A stretch of 23,454 bases of DNA from positions 1 to 23,454 of the forward strand of contig JADJMA010000016.1 in the NCBI GenBank assembly GCA_016709845.1. The letters run 5' to 3'. This stretch comes from Flammeovirgaceae bacterium. GTDB lineage: Bacteria > Bacteroidota > Bacteroidia > Cytophagales > Cyclobacteriaceae. Position numbers and translations under genes: made by a program. Below are positions 17,880 to 23,454 of the stretch, piece by piece (positions within the stretch are counted from its first letter, which is position 1; each line of letters opens with the position of its first letter). The notes below the pieces were generated by a model. It saw nothing but the letters and a program-made list of their open reading frames with translations. It did no database searches and was not told the DNA's origin.

Positions 17880-17907
17880 AAACCCGATTTTATAAATCGG
17901 GTTTTTT
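17878..17907. terminator. bidirectional terminator between atpC and the lipoprotein operon
   Basis: AAAAACCCGATTT (17878-17890) pairs with AAATCGGGTTTTT (17894-17906) around a three-base loop, with A and T runs on the two sides, so it works in both directions. The last codons of the minus-strand lipoprotein gene (KKPDL, then TAA at 17890-17892) lie inside the hairpin. Confidence 0.9.
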
Positions 17908-18421
17908 ATGGATTATATCTTGGTTATTGCCGGACGATCCACTTAACAAAAATACAACACCAATAATCATCGCTATCCCTCCGATAATATAGAAAACATC
18001 ACCACCAATGATGAGGGCAACAATACCCACAGCGCCAAAAATAGTTGCAAGCATCAAATCCTTGTCCATAGCATTCGTAGCATCTGTTGAGGAGGGAGAC
18101 AGCTTAGCTTTTTGCTGATTTACCTGAGATTTAATTTCTGTGCGGATATGACTACGAAGGGCCTTTCGTTCCGTCTTCGTCATTTGAATATAGGTTTTTC
18201 GAACTTCTGTAGCCGGTGCTATTGTCTCCTTGATTTCTATAGGTGCTACCGAAGTACTCGCCACCAACGTTGCGGGATCGATTACAGCAACAGGTGCTTC
18301 AACAATTGCTTCCTTATGATAACCTCTTGGTGAATCATAGGAATTAAAACTAGCGGTGTATTTAGGTCCCGAACACGAAGCTAAAAAAGTACTACAGCAA
18401 ATAGGTAAATTATTTTTTCAT
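17890..18421 (-). CDS. lipoprotein with a hydrophobic C-terminal region; frameshifted near its start
   Basis: From ATG 18419-18421 the protein shows a lipoprotein signal peptide with lipobox LASCSG (about 18365-18385) once an indel near 18405 is allowed for. A Tyr/Ser-rich stretch (YTASFNSYDSPRGYHKE) and a Pro/Ala/Val-rich linker (EAPVAVIDPATLVAS) follow. Next is a basic segment, MTKTERKALRSHIRTEIKSQ (about 18125-18184), then two adjacent hydrophobic segments (LMLATIFGAVGIVALIIGG and FYIIGGIAMIIGVVFLLSG, about 17935-18050), and the tail NNQDIIHKKPDL. About 177 codons. I know similar small Bacteroidota lipoproteins ending in a pair of hydrophobic segments but no function. It lies 11 bases after the DUF6787 gene in the same orientation and ends within the terminator. 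Confidence 0.75.
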
Positions 18422-18432
18422 TTTAAGGGGTT

Positions 18433-18738
18433 TTATTTTTTAAAATTAGACATAATTCGATTAAAGAAACGCTTTTCAAAGTCCCAAAAAAACGGAACTG
18501 ACCAAAATAAATCCATAAAACAATAAAAAAGATTGTATACGGGAAAAATTAAGATCCAGTAGGCTACACTCGCCCACAAAGGCTTGATGCCCGTAGGAAA
18601 CCAATATTCAAAGAGAGGTTGTTTAATAAATAGTACGGTAAATCCAGTGCATGCGAAAACAATCAGAATCAAAACAACTTGCCCTAAAGTGTTTACTTTC
18701 CACCGCGCCTGTAATTTATTTAACCAACTCACGAACAA
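18433..18738 (-). CDS. DUF6787-family small membrane protein (intact)
   Basis: This is an undamaged 101-codon gene from ATG 18736-18738 to TAA 18433-18435. It starts with WLNKLQARWKVN, the typical family opening (LQ-+WKVN). Two hydrophobic segments follow, VVLILIVFACTGFTVLFI and ASVAYWILIFPVYNLFY, then a C-terminal FWSVPFFWDFEKRFFNRI segment with the P-FF-FE pattern and a basic tail. The family is confined largely to Bacteroidota and has no known role; it is predicted to be an inner-membrane protein. It starts 30 bases past the stop of the RluA-type gene upstream and is followed 11 bases later by the lipoprotein gene, so the three are likely one transcript. The family name rests on pattern recognition. 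Confidence 0.75.
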   Translation of the reverse strand: MFVSWLNKLQARWKVNTLGQVVLILIVFACTGFTVLFIKQPLFEYWFPTGIKPLWASVAYWILIFPVYNLFYCFMDLFWSVPFFWDFEKRFFNRIMSNFKK

Positions 18739-18768
18739 ATATTACGCCTCAAGATACTAAGCAATGAA

Positions 18769-19441
18769 TCAAGAAAAGGATTTCCATAAATCATTTTTTG
18801 GTACTTCTGCTAAAACCAACAATGGTTCCTTTTTTACAGGATGAATGAACTCAATTTGACGGGCATGAGCCAATGCTTGCATCGGAGGCGGGTTTGATAT
18901 CCATATTTTAAATCGCCAACGATAGGGCAACCCATGGATGCAAGTTGCACCCGGATTTGGTGAGGCCTGCCCGTAATCGGTTTTACCTCAAGTAAATAAA
19001 ACCTGATCGCTCCTGAATCAATTTATAACTCAGTTCTGATCGCTGACCTTTTGCATTTTCGCGGGCATAGGCCGTTGTTTTGTTCTTCTTTTCATCTTTC
19101 ACCAACCAGTGTACCAAAGAGTCCTCCTGCTGTTTCAGTGGCCTGTTTTCAACAATTGCCCAATAGGTTTTCAGTTTCTCTATCACGAAAAAGTGCATTC
19201 ATTCTCTCCAATGCTTTCGAGGTCGGGCAAAAACAACCACTCCGCTTACGGGCCTGTCCAAACGATGAACGACACCCAGAAAAACTGCCCCGGGTTTCTG
19301 ATATTTTTCTTTGATGTACTCCTTCCCTATTTCAACCAAAGGCTTGTCTCCGGTGACATCTCCCTGCACCAACATGCCTGCTGGCTTATTAATAATAAGC
19401 AGGTGATTGTCTTCATATAAAACCTGTAAGGGATTAACCAT
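18769..19441 (-). CDS. RluA-family 23S rRNA/tRNA pseudouridine synthase; frameshifted
   Basis: The enzyme isomerises specific uridines in rRNA or tRNA. From ATG 19439-19441: VLYEDNHLLIINKPAGMLVQ (about 19365-19428), then the catalytic-site motif GVVHRLDRPVSGVVVFAR (about 19215-19275), in which the Asp of HRLDRPVSG is the nucleophile. After frame changes come ERMNALFRDRETE, YWAIVENRPL (about 19150), KPITGRPHQIRVQLASMGCP (about 18930-18990, the conserved RPHQIR motif) and IVGDLKYG. The end is EVPKNDLWKSFS with TGA at 18769-18771. About 224 codons indicates the short form without an S4 domain, common in Bacteroidota. It is the first gene of a three-gene minus-strand run and is divergent from the serine hydrolase gene 45 bases away. 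The exact target uridine is unknown. Confidence 0.9.
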
Positions 19442-19486
19442 AAAACTTTGTAAGTTAGAACCGGATATAGAACAAACAAAAACACG

Positions 19487-20400
19487 ATGATAAAACTTGG
19501 ACTCTTCTTGCTGTTTCTAACGGCTCTCACAGCCTGTACCCAGAAACAATCAATTAGCGATTTACAAAAATCCATAGAAGCAAAATTGGCTGAACAACCG
19601 GGCAATTTTGCGGTGGCATTCACTGATCTTTCTTCGAACGAACAATTACTTATTAATGCCCATGAGCTTTTTCATGCCGCCAGTACCATGAAAACCCCCG
19701 TGATGGTTGAAGTTTATAAACAAGCCGCAGCCGGAAAGTTTTCACTTAAGGATTCCATTATTATTAAAAATGAATTTATCAGTATTGCAGACGGTAGCCC
19801 GTATTTGTTAACTGCCGATAGTGACAGCTACGCACCAATCTATAAGCATATTGGTGAAAAAGAACAATCTACTCGTTGATGTATGACATGATAATTGTGA
19901 GCAGCAACCTGGCCACCAATCTAATGATTGACTTAGTCGGTGCAAAAAATGTAACAAACCCTGCGCGATATTGGCGCCAACGATATTCAGGTATTACGGG
20001 TGTAGAAGATGCAAAAGCGTTTGACGCAGGACTCAATAATCAAGTAACTGCGTATGATTTGATGTTGCTGTTTGAGAAAATTGATGCCGAGGAAATTGTA
20101 AACAATGAAGCCAGCATGAGCATGATCGATATTTTACTGGATCAGCGGTTTAATGAAATTATTCCAGCTAAACTACCTGCCAATGTAAAAGTGGCACACA
20201 AAACCGGATCTATTACCGGTGTGCAACACGACTCAGGTATTGTTTACTTACCGAATGGTAAAAAGTACGTGCTGGTTCTGCTCTCAAAAAACCTGCCCGA
20301 TGCCGATGCCGGGGTTGCGGTAATGGCTGGCATCTCCAAAATGATTTACGATTACGCTAAGCAAAACGTTAATCAATCCTTAAACTCTGAGGTAAAATGA
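19487..20400 (+). CDS. class A beta-lactamase-like serine hydrolase lipoprotein; frameshifted
   Basis: The protein begins MIKLGLFLLFLTALTACTQK, a lipoprotein signal with lipobox LTAC, so it is probably membrane-anchored in the periplasm. The mature part has the penicillin-recognising fold motifs in order: HAASTMKTPVMVEV with S-x-x-K (Ser at about residue 66, Lys at about 69); SSN in MIIVSSNLATNLMI (SDN position, with Ser for Asp); and HKTGSITG (KTG) near 20200. The omega-loop region reads GVEDAKAFDAGLNN and lacks the canonical E-x-x-LN spacing. Breaks at about 19866-19876 and 19955-20000 shift the frame. It ends QSLNSEVK with TAA... the final codons are at 20395-20400. About 304 codons matches the beta-lactamase2 family. 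Whether it cleaves beta-lactams or is another serine hydrolase cannot be told. Confidence 0.85.
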
Positions 20401-20404
20401 AAAT

Positions 20405-21937
20405 TTATGTCAGGAAATTATCCTGAACCATTTGCAACCAGGCACGTGACTCTGCCATAAATACTAATTTACCATCCTTATCGCGGGCAATATGACGTTG
20501 CTTCGAATCAAGAAATTCCTGAAGCTTCTTGCCATCTTTACTACTAATCCAGCAGGCCTTGTAAATATTTTGGCCGGCAAAATCAGCAGAAGCCGAATAT
20601 TCATTCTTCAATCGAAACTGAATAACTTCAAATTGCAGTGGCCAACCACGCCTACTACTTTTCGATTGCCCAGTTCATAGGTAAATAACTGCGCTACCCC
20701 TTCCTCCATCAATTGAAGTAGCCCCTTTTCAAGTTGCTTGGTTTTCATCGCATCCTTGTTCAGCACTTCTTTGAAAATCTCAGGCGAGAAACTTGGAATA
20801 CCTGTATACAACATCTTTTCCCCCTCCGTAAGTGTATCTCCGATTTTTAAATTACCCGTGTCATACAATCCAACAATATCACCGGGCCAAGCCTCATCTA
20901 CTGTTTCACGATCCTGCGCCATAAAGGCTGTTGCGTTTGAAAACCGAATTCCTTTATCCTGTCGCACGTGATAGTAATTGGTGGCTCGTTCAAACTTACC
21001 TGAGCAAACTCGCAAAAAGGCTATCGGTTTCGATGCCTTGGATCATGTTGGCATGAATTTTAAAAACAAAACCTGTAAATTTTTTCTTCTGTTGGATCAA
21101 CTACGCGGGTCGTAGGGTTGCCCGAGAATAGGCGCTGGGGCAATCGTGATAAACGTGTTGAGCAACCCTGCACTCCAAAATTATTTACGCACTGCCAAAA
21201 AACGGGCTACATCGTCACTCAAATAATCGTTCGTATTAAATTCCGGATAAAAACCCCTCTATCAACTCAACATCTGTGCGCAATTGCTTGCATAATTTTC
21301 TCCAACCAGCTTGTCTACATCCTGATTGTGAATATCAGCTATTTTGAACCCTTTCTTGTATAGTAACTTTGCTGGGCGTGAATAAGCTCAGATTCTTTTC
21401 ATACAAATTGTAAACACCCTTAAAGGTTTTTCCCATACTAATGGGCCAGCTTAAGGGTCTTACTTTAATGGCAAGTTTTTCTTCAATTTCGTCACAAATC
21501 AAACGGATCGCGCCCTTCCCGATCCAGCTTATTAATAAAGCATATAACCGGAGTGTTGCGTGCGGCAAACCTCCATCAGTTTTTCAGTTGCGACTCAAAC
21601 ACCTTTTACGCAATCAATCACCAGAATTACGCTATCTACCGCGGTGGGCGACTAGATAAATATCTTCGGCAAATCCTGGTGACCGGGTGTATCGAGTAGA
21701 TTTATTTTATGCCGTTATAGTTAAACCCCATAACAGACGTAGCACAGAAATTCCGCGTTGCTTTTCTATTTCCATCAATCGCTGCGCGCATGGTCTTTGA
21801 TCTTCGATGATTTTAAGCCCCAGCTTTTGAATAGCTCCACCATAGAGAAGCATCTCTTCAGTAATAGTTTTTCCTGCATCAAGGTGACTGATGATACCAA
21901 AAGTCCTTCGTTTGCTTATTTCCTGTTCCTGTGTCAT
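20405..21937 (-). CDS. prfC: peptide chain release factor 3 (RF3); frameshifted
   Basis: RF3 is the translational GTPase that recycles RF1 and RF2. From ATG 21935-21937: QEQEISKRRTFGIISHLDAG then KT, the G1 loop (usual SHPDAGKTT; one T is lost), EEMLLYGGAIQ, and MEIEKQRGISV (switch I), then TSVMGFNYNG and LLDTPGHQDFAEDIY (about 21655-21700, G3). Later pieces include PLSWPISMGKTFKGVYNLYE (about 21400-21460), the beta-domain MLYTGIPSFSPEIFKEVLNK (about 20755-20815), VVGVVGHLQFEV-like sequence, and the C-terminal FRLKNEYSASADFAG...FMAESRAWLQMVQDNFL. The stop TAA is at 20405-20407. About 510 codons is close to the family's 525-530, consistent with scattered losses. It converges with the serine hydrolase gene, leaving only four bases between the stops. 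Many indels break the middle. Confidence 0.93.
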
Positions 21938-22039
21938 GATAAAATGAGGTAAAAAAATAACTAATTTGAGTATCTTGTTTCCCTTAGGAGCAGCTACTTT
22001 TCAGCATTCAAAAATTAAAATCGCCTCTAAATACCCAAA

Positions 22040-22993
22040 ATGGAATACAAGAAAATTTGGAAGAACGAATTGGCAGTAAGTGGAAATTGGATGCAGCTAA
22101 GAAATTGCCAGGATGGAAAGAAACAGATGATGCTGAGTAGTAATGCACTGACCGGGCTGTAGAACTGGGTAACAATTTTTTGATACCGCCTGGGGTTATG
22201 GGACTGGAGTAAGTGAGTAAATTTTAGGAAGACTGCTGCGCCATCACGCTTCTAAACGATTGCATTTTCGCTACCAAATTCCACCTAAAATTCGTATGGC
22301 CACCAAGCAACTTATACGTTAGAGGAATGTTTTCTCCTTCTCCTTATTGTTGAGTACTAGAAAAAAAAGTTTAAAAAATCTAAATGTAGATTGCATCGAT
22401 CTGCAGCAATTTCTTGGTGTGGGAGGACAGCTGGGCTCAAAATGATGAATGGAAAAAGCCACTGAAAAACTGAAGGCTGAAGGAAAAATAAAACACTGGA
22501 GGTAAGCGTAAACCGGTGGGAACCCGACAATGTACTCAACACTCCTTAGAACAGGATTAACTGATTCGTTTTCAAGGTAATCTAGAACATCTTCGGTAAA
22601 ATCCGGAAGACAATTTATTTCCGCTTGCCGCGAACTGAATATTGGCGTGATTGCGCGAGGTACCTTTTGATGAAGGAACGCTTACAGGCGTTTCCAATAA
22701 AAGATACGGTATTCCGGAATGGAGCGGCGCCTACTTATGTTCAGAAAATTTGAACGGGCAAGTGGTGTTCGTGCCGGGCTTTTGGGCACCTAATCCCCAT
22801 CCGAATGACCTGGCCGGAATGGCCTTACGCTTTATCTTATGTAATAATGACGTCCATACCATAATACCGGGCATGCGCAAACAAGGCATGTAGCCAACCA
22901 GTAAGTGATGGCAAGCAATTGGCTTCAGCGCTGCAAGATGAATTGAAAGGCCACCGATGGGATCGGACACCTAGCAAATGGTCCCGTAAGTAA
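22040..22993 (+). CDS. aldo/keto reductase; frameshifted
   Basis: NADPH-dependent aldo/keto reductases reduce aldehydes and ketones in a TIM barrel. From ATG 22040: MEYKKIWKNELAVS, followed in shifted frames by a GFGCMQL-like strand, AVELGNNFFDTAWGYGTGVS (about 22157-22212, where D and Y are the catalytic-tetrad Asp and Tyr region), LHFATKIPPKIRMA (the tetrad Lys is in ATK), SLKNLNVDCIDLQQFLVWED (about 22367-22425), WKKATEKLKAEGKIKHWG and VIARVPFDEGTLTGV (about 22650-22690). The C-terminal part has DLAGMALRFILCNNDVHTII PGMR in one frame (about 22808-22880), the cofactor-binding region, and ends HRWDRTPSKWSRK with TAA at 22991-22993. About 317 codons fits the family. A TACTTTTC at 21995-22002 could be its -7 box. 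Substrate unknown. Confidence 0.88.
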
Positions 22994-23030
22994 ATTCTGC
23001 CACTTCGTCACTTTTCCCTTTAAATCCCCT

Positions 23031-23048
23031 TTGGCATAACCCTTTGTT
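23031..23048 (+). promoter_or_regulatory. sigma-54-like element upstream of dnaK
   Basis: TTGGCATAACCCTTTGTT resembles TTGGCAAAATTCTTGTC before grpE. Its spacing is one base longer than sigma-54 promoters allow, which could be an indel. A weak TGCCA...GTCA pair sits about 20 bases upstream (22998-23010). Confidence 0.3.
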
Positions 23049-23098
23049 CAAGAAGTCTTGCATAAGAACCTCTAAAATCAAAAAAACTGGAACATATC

Positions 23099-23454
23099 AT
23101 GGGAGAAAAATTATTGGAATAGACTTAGGAACCTACTCAACTTCGTGCGTTGCTGTAATGGAAGGCAATGAACCTGTGGTGATTGCCACTAGCGAGGGTT
23201 AGAACCGCCTTCTATGAGTAGGATTTTTGGATAATGGAAAGGGGTGGAACGCAAGGTGGGCGGTTCCTGACAAACGCCAAGCCGCAACCAACCAAAGAAC
23301 ACGGTATCTTCTATCAAAGCGCTTTATGGGCAAAAAAGTTTGGTGAAATAACTGGCAGAAAAGAAAATGGTTTCGCCGAAGTGGAAAGTGGCAACAACGA
23401 TACCGTGCGCGTGCGCATTGGTGATCGGCTTTATACTCCGCAAGAAATTTCAGC
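23099..23454 (+). CDS. dnaK: molecular chaperone DnaK (Hsp70), 5' part only; frameshifted
   Basis: DnaK is the ATP-driven chaperone served by the DnaJ and GrpE encoded near the middle of this window. From ATG 23099 it reads MGEK, then (one A missing) IIGIDLGT-STSCVAVMEGNE with the phosphate-1 motif IDLGTTNS slightly altered by base errors. PVVIATSEG, FLDNGKGVERKVG, PKNTVSSIKALYG-like and FGEITGRKENGFAEVESGNN follow, then DTVRVRIGDRLYTPQEIS at the window edge. These cover about the first 120 of some 640 residues, all in the ATPase domain; the rest lies beyond 23454. Several indels are present. It is preceded by a TTGGCA...TTTGTT element similar to that before grpE. Confidence 0.94.

Noticed and set aside
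23031..23048. A confident sigma-54 promoter for dnaK
   Set aside because: The GG to GT spacing is one base too long and the -12 GC is absent, so it is kept only as a candidate by likeness to the grpE element.
1..23454. Programmed frameshifting or a recoded genetic code as the cause of the broken frames
   Set aside because: The breaks have no shared slippery site and include both insertions and deletions, some inside catalytic loops such as the adk P-loop. Sequence error explains them more simply.
1..23454. CRISPR array, defence island, prophage or transposon
   Set aside because: No repeat-spacer series, nuclease, integrase, transposase or terminal inverted repeats were recognised; all nameable genes are core functions.

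Overview
The window reads as a chromosomal housekeeping segment from a member of the Bacteroidota, most likely Cytophagales-like. The reasons are the gene families (a MuiA-type DUF4139 protein, a DUF6787 protein, a DUF2147-like protein, a Bacteroidota-type FtsB/DivIC start, and a histidine kinase with the KETAHQLGTP-type H-box), moderate to low GC, TAnnTTTG-type promoter boxes, and an ATP synthase beta-epsilon pair standing apart from the other atp genes. No rRNA, tRNA, CRISPR array, transposase or phage gene was recognised.

The overriding technical feature is that almost every gene is broken by small insertions and deletions. This includes genes a cell cannot do without (adk, obgE, dnaJ, atpD, dnaK), and the family sequence resumes in another frame after each break. 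The gene limits given here are therefore reconstructed from the first recognisable start to the family-typical stop across the breaks. The pattern is best explained as sequencing or consensus error, heaviest at about 1-4300 and 22000-23454, and not as gene decay.

Layout, left to right: an unknown fragment and an acyl-CoA carboxylase beta subunit (minus); a Ppx/GppA phosphatase (plus) meeting a DUF4139 protein (minus) at a shared terminator; an Ldh-family malate/lactate dehydrogenase (plus) whose stop overlaps that of a small outer-membrane protein (minus), itself joined in frame to the first 34 codons of an FtsB-like divisome protein; a DUF2147-like protein (minus); an unresolved stretch at 6601-7084; then a long plus-strand run of hpt, adk, obgE, grpE-dnaJ, a toast-rack-like secreted protein, an ABC ATPase with a NatB-like permease, an orphan histidine kinase, and atpD-atpC. 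A bidirectional terminator separates this from a minus-strand operon (RluA-type pseudouridine synthase, DUF6787, lipoprotein). The window closes with a class A beta-lactamase-like lipoprotein (plus), prfC (minus), an aldo/keto reductase (plus) and the 5' end of dnaK (plus).

Functionally this is core metabolism: nucleotide salvage and balance (Hpt, Adk), ribosome and translation factors (ObgE, RF3, RluA), the Hsp70 system (DnaK, DnaJ, GrpE), energy (AtpDC) and propionate or branched-chain carbon flow. I did not find a convincing undescribed multi-gene system. The observations most worth checking are the DnaJ that keeps only one of its two zinc sites, a similar TTGGCA...TTGT element upstream of both grpE-dnaJ and dnaK, and the FtsB/outer-membrane-protein junction.
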